A DNA stretch of 15,163 nucleotides from an uncultured Riemerella sp. (GCA_938037185.1 CALHQK010000052.1:1-15163), one strand, 5' to 3'. Shown: positions 6,886 through 15,163, counted from the stretch's first letter. The notes: generated from the letters alone by a model not told the origin. Numbers and translations are program-made.

Positions 6886-8481
6886 TTATAATTTCGGACC
6901 TGCATTTACTAATGCTTTTCCTTCTTCTGTGTCTGTATATTGTTCAAAATATTTGATATACTTTCCTGCTAAATCTTTAGCCTTAGTTTCCCATTGAGAA
7001 GCATCAGCGTAAGTATCTCTTGGGTCAAGAATTTCAGAAGGAACATTTGGCAATGCCGTTGGGAAAGTAAGTCCTAAAATTGGGATTTTATTCGTTTCTG
7101 CTTTATCGATAGAACCATCTAAAATAGCATCTATGATTGCTCTGGTATCTTTCAGCGAAATTCTTTTCCCTGTTCCGTTCCAGCCTGTATTTACTAAATA
7201 AGCTTTTGCTCCGTGTTCTTTCATTTTAGAAACCAAAGTTTTAGAATACATCGTAGGGTGAAGCGCTAAAAATGCCTCTCCGAACGCTGGCGAGAAAGAT
7301 GGCAACGGCTCTGTAACGCCTCTCTCTGTTCCTGCCATTTTAGAAGTGTATCCACATAGGAAGTGGTATTGTGCCTGCTCGTCTGTAAGGATAGAAACTG
7401 GAGGAAGTACCCCGAAAGCATCAGCAGAAAGATAAATCACTTTCTTCGCGTGTCCTGCTTTTGATGGTAAAACAATCTTACTAATGTGATAAATAGGGTA
7501 AGAAACTCTGGTGTTTTCCGTGATAGAACCATCGCAGTAGTCCACCTCGCCGTTATCCTTTACCACTACATTTTCCAGAAGTGCATCTCTTTTTATCGCC
7601 CCAAAAATATCTGGTTCTTTTTCAGCAGAAAGGTCTATTACTTTCGCGTAGCAGCCTCCCTCGTAGTTGAATACGCCATTGTTATCCCAGCCGTGCTCAT
7701 CATCACCGATAAGGTATCTTTTAGGATCGGCAGAAAGTGTCGTTTTCCCAGTTCCAGAAAGCCCGAAGAACACTGCCACATCGCCTTTTTCGCCCACATT
7801 AGCAGAACAGTGCATAGACGCCATTCCTTTCAGTGGAAGGTAGTAGTTCATCATAGAGAACATTCCCTTTTTCATCTCGCCTCCGTACCAAGTTCCTCCG
7901 ATAATCTGAGTTTTTTCTGTAAGGTTAAACATCACAAAGTTCTCTGAATTAAGCCCTTGTTCTTTCCAGTTCGGGTTAGTCACTTTAGAACCATTGATTA
8001 CCAAGAAATCTGGCTCTCCGTAATGTTCTAGGTCATAGTGAGAAGGGCGGATAAACATATTGGTAACGAAATGCGCCTGCCAAGCCACCTCCATCACGAA
8101 TCTCACTTTCAGTCTCGTGTCTGGATTGGTTCCGCAGAAAGTATCCACCACATAGATTTTTTTATTTTCAAAGGAATCAGTTACTATTTTCTTTAAATCA
8201 CCAAAAATCTCAGGCGTCGTAGGCATGTTTATTTTACCATCCCACCAAATCGTATTCTCCGTAGTTTGGTCTTTTACGATGTATCTATCCTTTGGCGAAC
8301 GCCCTGTGAAAACACCTGTCTTCACAGCAACAGCACCTGAATTTGTCAAAATCCCTTTCTCAAAACCTTCGTTTTCTGGCGACATTTCATCTTGGAAAAG
8401 TTGTTCGTAGGTAGGATTATACACAATCTCCTTAACTCCCTTAATTCCATGTTTTTCTAAATAGTTTTTAATCTGTTCCAT
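6886..8481 (-). CDS. pckA: Phosphoenolpyruvate carboxykinase (ATP)
   Basis: This cytoplasmic enzyme converts oxaloacetate plus ATP to phosphoenolpyruvate, CO2 and ADP, the entry step of gluconeogenesis. The frame encodes 531 residues from ATG at 8481 (MEQIKNYLEKHGIKG), the usual length. It carries the P-loop GLSGTGKT (240-247) and the metal-binding kinase-2 motif GDDEHGWD (259-266), which define the ATP-type enzyme. Other family blocks are the N-terminal FTGRSPKDRYIVKD, the WYGGEMKKGMFS and PLKGMASMHCSAN lysine/histidine blocks, and the GWNGTGKRISL region. The frame is open further upstream to a TTG at 8514. That codon overlaps the TACATTTG promoter element, and the added residues are not family-like, so ATG at 8481 is preferred. 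The gene has its own promoter and terminator and is not part of the fabD cluster. Confidence 0.97.
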   Translation of the reverse strand: MEQIKNYLEKHGIKGVKEIVYNPTYEQLFQDEMSPENEGFEKGILTNSGAVAVKTGVFTGRSPKDRYIVKDQTTENTIWWDGKINMPTTPEIFGDLKKIVTDSFENKKIYVVDTFCGTNPDTRLKVRFVMEVAWQAHFVTNMFIRPSHYDLEHYGEPDFLVINGSKVTNPNWKEQGLNSENFVMFNLTEKTQIIGGTWYGGEMKKGMFSMMNYYLPLKGMASMHCSANVGEKGDVAVFFGLSGTGKTTLSADPKRYLIGDDEHGWDNNGVFNYEGGCYAKVIDLSAEKEPDIFGAIKRDALLENVVVKDNGEVDYCDGSITENTRVSYPIYHISKIVLPSKAGHAKKVIYLSADAFGVLPPVSILTDEQAQYHFLCGYTSKMAGTERGVTEPLPSFSPAFGEAFLALHPTMYSKTLVSKMKEHGAKAYLVNTGWNGTGKRISLKDTRAIIDAILDGSIDKAETNKIPILGLTFPTALPNVPSEILDPRDTYADASQWETKAKDLAGKYIKYFEQYTDTEEGKALVNAGPKL

Positions 8482-8511
8482 GTTAAATATTTTATATAAA
8501 TTAACTATACG

Positions 8512-8519
8512 CAAATGTA
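8512..8519 (-). promoter_or_regulatory. Candidate -7 element for pckA
   Basis: The minus strand reads TACATTTG, an exact fit to TAnnTTTG, predicting a transcript start near 8505 and a leader of about 25 bases before the ATG at 8481. No convincing TTTG lies at the -33 position. The element argues against a start at the upstream TTG. Confidence 0.5.
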
Positions 8520-8557
8520 TTGATATTTTTAGGTTTTTCCTATGATTTAGTTCAGTT

Positions 8558-9463
8558 TTACTTAATTATTTCGTTCCAGTCAAAAAAAGTATGAAATCCG
8601 TATCCATGAAAGAAATTCTTATAACCTTGGAATTTCCTAGTCATCACAAAATCTCCTCCCCACGCCCCGAGGCTTTTCACAAAGACAGGGCAGTCAGGGA
8701 AATAAGTTTTCTTAACAGTTTCCAAGCCTAAAAAATCCGAGAGCTTTTCTTCATGAAAGTCCATCAATTCTGAAAAATCTTCCAAATCCTGACAACGAAA
8801 TATTTTTTCTGTCAAATCCGAAAACTCTTTAATCAATTCCTCCGATTTGTTTTTAGATTGATAAAGCCTTATTCCCTCTCGGCTATTCTGTTTTTGATTG
8901 AGATGGACAAAAAGCAGCTCATCTTTAAACATTGGAGAATAATCAACTTTTTCTATTTCTCTATTATTCAAACCTTTACGATACAACAAAGCTGAAGCCT
9001 CCTTTGCAACAGCAATATCATAACCGCTGCCGCCCAGCATTTTTTCATTTAGGCGAAATGGGTCTATTTCTGCCCAAAGAGCAAGATTATTCATCAATGT
9101 GGAACTGCTCCCAAGACCAAAATTTCGCGGAAATTCTAAATTTGTCTTGAGAAAATAAGTTTCTGAATTTTGAAGTTTAACCTTAGAAACTCTTTGTATT
9201 TCTTTTAAAATTTCTAAGATAAACTCTGCCGACTGGGTATCATCCGTTTCTAAAATTTCCCATTTATTGTAATCTATTCTGGATTTGAACCATTTTTCGC
9301 CTCGGCACAGGGATTCCCACTCTATAATAGACTGATTATCCGACTTTTCTTCGAAAAAAAACTCCTGCCCCAATTTTGTTGGTAATGCCAATGCCAATGC
9401 TCCATCCAGAACCAAATATTCCGATGAAATGAGTAATTTCCCATGTGAAAAGATTCTTTCCAT
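8558..9463 (-). CDS. GYDIA family GHMP kinase
   Basis: The protein is related to mevalonate and phosphomevalonate kinases and should transfer phosphate from ATP to a small hydroxyl or phosphate substrate in the cytoplasm. From ATG at 9463 it has 301 residues. It begins MERIFSHGKLLISSEYLVLDGALALALPT (GHMP motif 1), carries the ATP-binding motif 2 PRNFGLGSSST (GLGSSS at 116-121), then GGSGYDIAVAK (GYDIA at 147-151), which names the family, and ends with a glycine motif SLGAWGGDF (motif 3). An upstream in-frame ATG at 9508 would add 15 residues with no family likeness and would read through a terminator-like hairpin, so 9463 is preferred. It follows fabD by 54 bp. Flavobacteria often make isoprenoids by the mevalonate route, so a role there is possible, but the substrate is not established by this sequence. 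Confidence 0.88.
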   Translation of the reverse strand: MERIFSHGKLLISSEYLVLDGALALALPTKLGQEFFFEEKSDNQSIIEWESLCRGEKWFKSRIDYNKWEILETDDTQSAEFILEILKEIQRVSKVKLQNSETYFLKTNLEFPRNFGLGSSSTLMNNLALWAEIDPFRLNEKMLGGSGYDIAVAKEASALLYRKGLNNREIEKVDYSPMFKDELLFVHLNQKQNSREGIRLYQSKNKSEELIKEFSDLTEKIFRCQDLEDFSELMDFHEEKLSDFLGLETVKKTYFPDCPVFVKSLGAWGGDFVMTRKFQGYKNFFHGYGFHTFFDWNEIIK

Positions 9464-9467
9464 ATAT

Positions 9468-9495
9468 AAAAAACGACGAGAATTCCCTCCCGCCG
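9468..9495 (-). terminator. Terminator-like hairpin between fabD and the GHMP kinase
   Basis: On the minus strand CGGCGGGA (9495-9488) pairs with TCTCGTCG (9481-9474) over 8 bp, including two G-U pairs, with loop GGGAAT. Six Ts (9473-9468) follow immediately. This is the form of an intrinsic terminator. It ends 5 bases before the kinase ATG, so it could end the fabD transcript or attenuate the kinase. Confidence 0.6.
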
Positions 9496-9517
9496 AATTA
9501 TTAAACATCTAAAAAAA

Positions 9518-10393
9518 CTATATCGCCGAAGAAACCACCGCTTCTGGGTGTATTTTCTTAATCAATCCTTGCAAAGTCTTACCTGGACCTACTTCCACAA
9601 AACTTTCTGCTCCATCCGCTATCATATTTCTCACTGTTTGAGTCCATTTTACAGGACCTGTCAGCTGGGCAATCAGATTCTTTTTAATCTCCTCTGGGTC
9701 TTCTACCGCTGTAGTGGTAATGTTCTGATAAATAGGAATAATAGGTTTGTTAAATTTCGTGTTCTCTATTGCCTTCGCTAATTTATCCTGTGCTGGTTTC
9801 ATCAATGGCGAATGGAAAGCTCCATTTACAGGCAGTAATAAAGCTCTTTTCGCTCCAGCAGCTTTTAATGCTTCACATGCCTTTTCTACTGCTACTGTTT
9901 CTCCTGAAATAACGAGCTGACCAGGACAATTATAATTCGCAGGAACTACAATTCCTTCTATCTGCGCACAAATTTCCTCTACTTTTTCATCTTCCAGCCC
10001 AAGAACCGCAGCCATAGAAGACGGATTCGCATCACAGGCTTCCTGCATCGCTAAAGCCCTTTGGTAGACCAGCTCTAGCCCATCTTTGAAAGACAGCGCT
10101 CCATTAGCCACCAATGCAGAAAACTCCCCAAGAGAATGCCCTGCTACCATACCTGCTCCAATTGTATCAACAGCTTTTACTGCTGCTAGAGAATGGATAA
10201 ATATCGCAGGCTGTGTAACCTTTGTTTTTTTCAAATCTTCTTCCGTTCCATTGAACATTATAGATAAAATATCAAATCCCAAAATATCATTTGCGGACTC
10301 CATTAAATCCTTAATGTCCTTTCTACTTTCATAAAGTTCCTTGCCCATTCCCACAAACTGGGAGCCTTGACCAGGAAATACTAATGCTTTCAT
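9518..10393 (-). CDS. fabD: Malonyl-CoA:ACP transacylase (FabD)
   Basis: FabD moves the malonyl group from CoA to acyl carrier protein, supplying extender units for fatty-acid synthesis in the cytoplasm. The 291-residue protein is full length. It shows the N-terminal FPGQGSQ (6-12), the nucleophile motif GHSLGE with catalytic Ser87, Arg112 in YQRALAMQ that binds the malonyl carboxylate, and His194 in GAFHSPLM that completes the dyad. The C-terminal EVGPGKTLQGL block is also typical. The ATG at 10393 gives the family N-terminus MKALVFPGQG. It lies 30 bp after the LysM gene and 54 bp before the GHMP kinase in the same direction, probably in one transcript from the right. No other fab genes are adjacent, unlike the fab clusters of many bacteria. 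Confidence 0.97.
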   Translation of the reverse strand: MKALVFPGQGSQFVGMGKELYESRKDIKDLMESANDILGFDILSIMFNGTEEDLKKTKVTQPAIFIHSLAAVKAVDTIGAGMVAGHSLGEFSALVANGALSFKDGLELVYQRALAMQEACDANPSSMAAVLGLEDEKVEEICAQIEGIVVPANYNCPGQLVISGETVAVEKACEALKAAGAKRALLLPVNGAFHSPLMKPAQDKLAKAIENTKFNKPIIPIYQNITTTAVEDPEEIKKNLIAQLTGPVKWTQTVRNMIADGAESFVEVGPGKTLQGLIKKIHPEAVVSSAI

Positions 10394-10423
10394 ATATTTT
10401 AAATAAACCTATCTTTTTTTATT

Positions 10424-12292
10424 TTATGGAATGAGCCTTACCACTCTATATCCTGTATTTGCATATGCTCCGTTTCTTTTCGTGCGGACATATTCAAACT
10501 TAGTTGCCAACTGGGTCTGCACCTTGTCTATATTCTTTAGAAAACCTCCCGCTTGCTGTCTTTCAAGGGCATCATTCACTATATCAAATCCTATAATGTT
10601 ATATTTGGAAGGTGTTTTACAATATTTTTTCTTAAAATCTTCCAAAACTTCTTTCTCAAAACTTCCCTCTACATTTATTTTTCTATCCATGAGATAGACA
10701 AGGTTGGATTTACTGAGTTCATCTATATTTTTTTCAAAATTAGAATTGTAATACATGCTAAATGCCTTTATTCCATCAGACTGACCAACCAGCTGAATAA
10801 TTTTCTTGGAAAAAGCTGTTCCTGTATCTTCTTTATCGGTTGCTAAAACCATGATAATAGGAAGCTTCTGGCCTGTCATCATATTTTCTTCCAGCTCTAT
10901 CCCTGATGCCGAAGCACTTACAGCAACATCAGCTTTGGATAAAACTTTTTCAAATTGTTCTTTTAGATACGCTACTTCTTCATTATCCTTTTCGCCAATG
11001 ATGTATATTTTCTGCCCTGAATACACCTGTTTTACCTCTTGTATTATTTTTTCCGTATATGTGCGAACAGAAGTCTCTACAAGGACAAGGTTTTCTTGGT
11101 TATACATATCCGAAGCATGCGCAAACGGCGCAATTACTGGGATTTTTTCTTTTCTAACATAGTCCGAAACTTCCAAAACATTAGATTTGAAAAACGGCCC
11201 TATAATGATATCCGTATTAGACTTATTAATCTGCTCTAAACTATTCTTAACAGCGGTTTCACTTTCAGAATCAATAACATTAATGTTTATTTTCTTTCCA
11301 TTTTTAAGACTTCTCTCCGCTGCCATTTTAGCTCCTGCTAAGAAATCTAATGCTAAATTTTTATATTTATTATCATTACTATCAAGCCCAAACGGGAGCA
11401 TAATCACCATATTCACCGCCCCCTTTTCCTTGCTTGCAAATTGATTTTCAATCTTTTTAATTCTAAGCTCCATTCCTGGGTTTAATCCATTCTCCACACC
11501 ATCATTCAGTTGAGAAAGTTGTTCATAAGTGATATTAAACTTTTTCAAAATTCCCAAAAGCGTATCTCCTTTCTGAACCTTATAAGTCACATAATCACCT
11601 AATTCATACGATTTTGTCTCTTTTTGAGCCGCCTTTGCTACATCATTGCTTCCTTTTTTAATTATAATAACATCTCCTGCCTGCAAACCTCTCTGTTCCA
11701 GCCCTTCATTCATTGAGAACAATTCCTTCTGAGAAATTCCAAATTTTCTTGTAATACCATAATAGGTATCCTTCGGCTGAATAGTGTAGCTTCCTGATTC
11801 GGTTTCTTTTACGCTGTTTTTAGGAATGTCTGTTTTATCATTTGCCACAGTTGTCTGAGCTGAAACATCTCCATATTTTTTAATATTTTCCTCCGGAAGA
11901 ACAACGGCATCACCTATTTTCATATGATTATCTAAATCAGGATTGAGTTTTCTCAATTGTGCTTCCGTGATTTTATACTGTTTGGTAATACTATAAATAG
12001 TCTGTTTAGGCTGAAGATATATCTTTCCTAATTTCTGATTAGATTTTTTTTCCTCTTTCTTCTCCTCTATTTTTGGGCTGTTTTTTTGTTTATTTGGGAT
12101 AATCAATACCTCGCCAATATCCAATTTTCCATCCTTTGATTTAGGATTTTGTTTTATTATTTCATCTACGGTCACTCCATATTTTTTCGCTATAGAATAT
12201 AAAGTTTCCTTTGCTTCCACGGTGTGCTTTTTCTGTTGCGCAGAAAAAGAGAGAAACATAATCCCAAATAAAATTAAAAATATCTTTTTCAT
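10424..12292 (-). CDS. Secreted protein with four LysM domains and a periplasmic-binding-protein-like domain
   Basis: The preferred start is ATG at 12292 (MKKIFLILFGIMFLSFSA), a clear signal peptide with likely cleavage near residue 18 and no lipobox cysteine, giving 622 residues. Four LysM peptidoglycan-binding repeats lie at about 22-67, 90-134, 168-212 and 235-280, each with the pattern of a YTV/YxI start, GDTL/KDTYYGI-like centre, NP or N in the middle, and a GxxLxIP-like end. A Lys/Glu-rich linker separates the first two. Residues about 292-600 (MVIMLPFGLDSN, LDFLAGAKMAAERSL, IIGPFFKSNVLEVSDYVRKEKIPVIAP region) resemble a type I periplasmic binding fold (Peripla_BP/ABC substrate-binding). 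It should act in the periplasm on or near the cell wall. A longer frame to 12460 overlaps bshC and lacks a signal peptide start. It lies 47 bp after bshC and 30 bp before fabD. Domain calls are by eye; ligand unknown. Confidence 0.88.
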   Translation of the reverse strand: MKKIFLILFGIMFLSFSAQQKKHTVEAKETLYSIAKKYGVTVDEIIKQNPKSKDGKLDIGEVLIIPNKQKNSPKIEEKKEEKKSNQKLGKIYLQPKQTIYSITKQYKITEAQLRKLNPDLDNHMKIGDAVVLPEENIKKYGDVSAQTTVANDKTDIPKNSVKETESGSYTIQPKDTYYGITRKFGISQKELFSMNEGLEQRGLQAGDVIIIKKGSNDVAKAAQKETKSYELGDYVTYKVQKGDTLLGILKKFNITYEQLSQLNDGVENGLNPGMELRIKKIENQFASKEKGAVNMVIMLPFGLDSNDNKYKNLALDFLAGAKMAAERSLKNGKKININVIDSESETAVKNSLEQINKSNTDIIIGPFFKSNVLEVSDYVRKEKIPVIAPFAHASDMYNQENLVLVETSVRTYTEKIIQEVKQVYSGQKIYIIGEKDNEEVAYLKEQFEKVLSKADVAVSASASGIELEENMMTGQKLPIIMVLATDKEDTGTAFSKKIIQLVGQSDGIKAFSMYYNSNFEKNIDELSKSNLVYLMDRKINVEGSFEKEVLEDFKKKYCKTPSKYNIIGFDIVNDALERQQAGGFLKNIDKVQTQLATKFEYVRTKRNGAYANTGYRVVRLIP

Positions 12293-12320
12293 CTGATTTT
12301 TTTCCTTGTCTTTAAAAATA

Positions 12321-12328
12321 CAAAAATA
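12321..12328 (-). promoter_or_regulatory. Possible internal -7 element before the LysM gene
   Basis: The minus strand reads TATTTTTG in the 47-bp gap after bshC, about 30 bases before the ATG at 12292. It matches TAnnTTTG but has no -33 partner and lies in AT-rich sequence, so it may be chance. Confidence 0.25.
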
Positions 12329-12339
12329 ATGCTTTCTTA

Positions 12340-13917
12340 TTAAATAGAAGAAACTATCAGCACAGAGTTTTCCACATCCATTTTTTGATAGCATTCTCCT
12401 ATCCATACTTTCCCTTTTTGTGCATAAAATACACTGAAATTCAGCACTCTCTCCTGCCAAACAGCATTAGGATGAACATCTAAATACAGCTGTCTCAGCT
12501 GCATATATTTTTCGCATTGTTTTATTTTTTCTGCTCGCAAAAGTCTCTTTTTCATTCGGTTATAAGATTTAAGCTGGCGAGTTTCCTCCGCTTCCACCAA
12601 ATTCCTAAAAGTCTTATCCGTAAGCGCAGATTTTTGTTTCAGTAATCCGAAAGATTTTTTCAGCTCCTCCTCTTTCTCTGTCAGAATCTCCAAAAGTTCC
12701 GATTCAAAAAGCAATTTTTCCTTGATAATCTCGGCATAATCCATGAAAAATTCATCTATCCCAAGTCCCATTTTCTGGATTTTATTTGCTGTTTTTTCAG
12801 TCAAGAAAAGCATTGAATTTCTCGGAATTAAAATCGGAAAAGGAACTTCCACATGTCGGAAATATTCTTTCAATTCCAGCCAATACATCACCTCTGCATT
12901 TCCGCCTATATAGGCTATATTGGGAAGTATTTTTTCCTGATAAACAGGGCGCATCACTGCATTTGGGCTGAATTTTTCTGGATAATTTTCCAGTTCCGCC
13001 AAAATTTCCTCCTCTGTGAAAGAAATATCCCTATCCACCACATTATATTTTTCTCCGTCAAACTCTATTCTGTCGCGAGTTTCAGAAAGATAAAATAAAT
13101 TAATTCCTCTTGGGTTCACCTGCACTTTTCCATATTTTTTTGTAAGATTTTCTACGGATTGGTGCGTTTCTTTTTTCAGTGAATTATTTTTCAATTCATC
13201 AGCAAAAATCCCTTTCATCTGCTCTTTCAGCTCTCGGTCATCTCCATCTATCATCAGCAGCCCTCGGTCGGCAAAGAGTTTATTCACCAGTGTTTTGGTA
13301 GCTTCTGCCAGTGTATTTCCCTCTATATACGCCTCCTTCATCCAGTCTATCAACTCCTTACCAAAATCATTATATTTAAATTCTTTTTCAAATTCTTCTA
13401 TGAAATTATTTTTCTCAACCTTTATTCTGCCGACTGCTCCTCCTGATTTCCCATCGATGCTATAAATGTGATTTTGAGTTTTAAAATGATTTATTTCCTC
13501 AAAATCATGGTCTTCCGTAGCCATCCAAAATATAGGAACGAATTTTTTCCCTTGAATATTTTGATTCAGAAAATCTGTCGTTTTTATCGTCTGCAAAATT
13601 TTATAAACGAAAAACGCAGGTCCTGTAAACAAGTTCAGCTGATGTCCCGTAACGATAGTAAAAGCATTCTCCTGCGAAAGAGCTTGCAAGTTTTCTTTCT
13701 GTTTGTCAGATAATTGCAGATTTTCTAATTGTTTTTCCAAAACTTCACAAAGAATTTTTCTCTGCTCTTTGGAATAACTTTTTTCCTTAAATTCCACCTG
13801 TTTCTGGACATTTTCCAAAGAAAATCTATGCGAAGCATATTCCTCATCAGCGAAAAAGTCCTTAATAAGGCTCGGAATGCTGTATATGTCTTTTAAAAAT
13901 ATCTCTTTTTCGTTCAT
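12340..13917 (-). CDS. bshC: Putative cysteine ligase BshC (bacillithiol biosynthesis)
   Basis: BshC is assigned to the last step of bacillithiol synthesis, adding cysteine to glucosaminyl-malate in the cytoplasm. The 525-residue protein matches the family length. It has the family's conserved TGHQLNLFTGP (90-100) and FWMATEDHDFEEI (about 130-142), the SGGAVGRI stretch, then VMRPVYQEKILPNIAYIGGNAE and PFPILIPRNS in the second half. A Lys/Glu-rich, probably coiled-coil helical segment follows (about 395-460). The ATG at 13917 gives a sensible N-terminus. The partner genes bshA and bshB are not in the window. It starts 12 bp after the porin gene and ends 47 bp before the LysM gene, all in one direction, so co-transcription is likely. 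Biochemical proof of the ligase role of BshC is limited in the literature I know, hence 'putative'. Confidence 0.95.
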   Translation of the reverse strand: MNEKEIFLKDIYSIPSLIKDFFADEEYASHRFSLENVQKQVEFKEKSYSKEQRKILCEVLEKQLENLQLSDKQKENLQALSQENAFTIVTGHQLNLFTGPAFFVYKILQTIKTTDFLNQNIQGKKFVPIFWMATEDHDFEEINHFKTQNHIYSIDGKSGGAVGRIKVEKNNFIEEFEKEFKYNDFGKELIDWMKEAYIEGNTLAEATKTLVNKLFADRGLLMIDGDDRELKEQMKGIFADELKNNSLKKETHQSVENLTKKYGKVQVNPRGINLFYLSETRDRIEFDGEKYNVVDRDISFTEEEILAELENYPEKFSPNAVMRPVYQEKILPNIAYIGGNAEVMYWLELKEYFRHVEVPFPILIPRNSMLFLTEKTANKIQKMGLGIDEFFMDYAEIIKEKLLFESELLEILTEKEEELKKSFGLLKQKSALTDKTFRNLVEAEETRQLKSYNRMKKRLLRAEKIKQCEKYMQLRQLYLDVHPNAVWQERVLNFSVFYAQKGKVWIGECYQKMDVENSVLIVSSI

Positions 13918-13929
13918 TTTACCTTTATT

Positions 13930-15163
13930 TTAGTGGAATAAATACCATACCAAACCTAAATTCAGCCTAAAATCCGCCACTGGATAAAACGGCGCAGCGT
14001 AGGACTGATTTTTCATAAAAGTAGTGTTAAGATGCTGTGCTTCAGCATAAATCATCATTCGTTTTACTTTCATATTAAAATAAACATCCACTATCGGTCT
14101 TCCACCGATGGAATACGAATCTGTGGAAGGCAGGATAAATTCATTAAGTATCGGAAAATACTGCTGAGAGGCGAATTTTGAGAAATAATAAGCCTTAATT
14201 CCTGTCTGAATTTCCGCCGCTTTTTTGAATATTTTGGATTGATAATAAACATTGGCTCTTCCTATAAACTCCGGCAATGGAAGCAAATCTTTATTATTTA
14301 AAACATTCTGAACCAATACCTTAGCATTAAAATTAAATTTACGATAAGTAAATGTAACCTCTCCTCCTACCTGCGATATATTCACCGATGAAGTGCTCTG
14401 TTGAGGCTTCGCCGAAAAATCAAAATACGCCAGCTGCCCTATTCTAAAATAGTTTGCAAACAGCTTAGTATCAAACCATTTAAGATTTAAATCCGCTCCT
14501 ATTTCCAAAACATTTTGGTTCTTAAAACCAGAATATTTGAAATTATAATCTTGGTAAAAAGAAGCATTCATCAAATAATTGAACGAAGGAACTGCTGATT
14601 TGAACTTCACATGTCCGCCGATGGAATAGCCCTCAATAGGTTCGAAAGTCAAATGATTCTCTGAATTTAAATAATTTCCAAAGGCTTTTCCGTTAGAAAT
14701 TTCCAAATCCGAATTTAGATTGATTTTATCCCAAAGTTTTATTTTGAGATTTCCTACTAATCCCAAACGATTTTCCTGAAATTTAGAGTCTTCCTTCACT
14801 CCACTGATTATCAATGGATAAAATGCTCTATAACTGATATTCTGATAACGAACTCCTGCTTCTGCTCTAAAAGCCTCATTATCAAAAAGCAAACTTACCG
14901 TATTGCTAAATTTAGTCGATTTCTTTTTGCTGTTGGTAGGATAATCGGTAATCAACGAAGAGGAATAATAGTTCTCCGTGCCATCCTGCGTGTAGAAATA
15001 TTTATTGGTTTGATAAAAAATCGTATGGCTCAGCTTAAACGGAAATTTCTCCACATCAAAAGGCGCAAAATAATGACTGAAATAAAACCTCCTTGCTGCC
15101 ATTCTGGTGTAGGTATTATGCAAATTCACCGTAAGGTTTTTCCTGCTGTTACACCGAGAATCT
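13930..15163 (-). CDS. Putative porin, outer-membrane beta-barrel (5' end outside window)
   Basis: The frame is open through the right edge of the window, so about 410 C-terminal residues are present. A GTG at 15129 is internal: the frame continues upstream as ...SRKNLTVNLHNTY. The sequence has alternating polar/hydrophobic strands rich in Tyr, Phe and Asn and ends in an aromatic strand FRLNLGLVWYLFH, as expected for an outer-membrane barrel inserted by the BAM machinery. It resembles the Bacteroidota 'putative porin' family, in which the N-terminal part carries a signal peptide and a shorter preceding domain. Transport substrate is unknown. It precedes bshC by only 12 bp with no terminator, making it the likely upstream gene of the transcription unit. 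The link to bacillithiol is positional only. Confidence 0.82.
   Translation of the reverse strand, partial: DSRCNSRKNLTVNLHNTYTRMAARRFYFSHYFAPFDVEKFPFKLSHTIFYQTNKYFYTQDGTENYYSSSLITDYPTNSKKKSTKFSNTVSLLFDNEAFRAEAGVRYQNISYRAFYPLIISGVKEDSKFQENRLGLVGNLKIKLWDKINLNSDLEISNGKAFGNYLNSENHLTFEPIEGYSIGGHVKFKSAVPSFNYLMNASFYQDYNFKYSGFKNQNVLEIGADLNLKWFDTKLFANYFRIGQLAYFDFSAKPQQSTSSVNISQVGGEVTFTYRKFNFNAKVLVQNVLNNKDLLPLPEFIGRANVYYQSKIFKKAAEIQTGIKAYYFSKFASQQYFPILNEFILPSTDSYSIGGRPIVDVYFNMKVKRMMIYAEAQHLNTTFMKNQSYAAPFYPVADFRLNLGLVWYLFH

Noticed and set aside
8482..8514. TTG start 11 codons upstream for pckA
   Set aside because: The codon overlaps a TAnnTTTG promoter element, and the added residues are unlike other PEP carboxykinases.
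12293..12460. 56-residue N-terminal extension of the LysM protein
   Set aside because: It overlaps the end of bshC by 121 bases and hides a clear signal peptide that begins at the ATG at 12292.

Overview
The window reads as a chromosomal, mostly housekeeping segment of a low-GC member of the Bacteroidota. It is most likely class Flavobacteriia and tentatively the Chryseobacterium/Weeksellaceae group. The evidence is the gene content (a GYDIA-type GHMP kinase, a BshC bacillithiol enzyme, a 'putative porin' family outer-membrane protein, an ATP-type PEP carboxykinase), promoter elements of the Bacteroidota TAnnTTTG type, and AT-rich leaders without Shine-Dalgarno sequences. The exact genus cannot be read from the sequence alone.

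Layout. Positions 1-298 hold the 3' end of a plus-strand MFS transporter, closed by a strong hairpin terminator that also serves the gene facing it. Positions 343-1893 (minus) hold a dNTP triphosphohydrolase (dGTPase) gene broken by one in-frame TGA at codon 22. That TGA lies inside a perfect 15-bp inverted repeat. Upstream of it on the same strand is an M3 oligopeptidase/peptidyl-dipeptidase (1932-3944). A divergent promoter region follows, then a plus-strand hemerythrin-like diiron protein (4036-4488), which ends 6 bp from the tail of uvrB (4495-6486, minus). Next, all on the minus strand, come a 79-residue two-helix membrane protein of unknown role (6586-6825) and pckA (6886-8481), each followed by its own terminator.

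The right half (8558 to the window edge, all minus) is a probable transcription unit read from right to left: putative outer-membrane porin (5' end outside the window), bshC, a secreted protein with four LysM domains and a periplasmic-binding-protein-like domain, fabD, and a GYDIA-family GHMP kinase. The genes are 12-54 bp apart. A terminator-like hairpin with a T-run lies directly in front of the kinase start and may stop or attenuate transcription after fabD.

The genes cover DNA repair (uvrB), gluconeogenesis (pckA), fatty-acid initiation (fabD), low-molecular-weight thiol synthesis (bshC), peptide turnover (M3 peptidase), envelope functions (porin, LysM protein) and nucleotide-pool control (broken dgt). 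I found no mobile element, CRISPR array, tRNA, rRNA or integrase, and no clear undescribed multi-gene system. The points most worth checking are the nonsense codon in the inverted repeat of dgt, the hairpin before the GHMP kinase, the LysM/binding-protein fusion, and the orphan small membrane protein.
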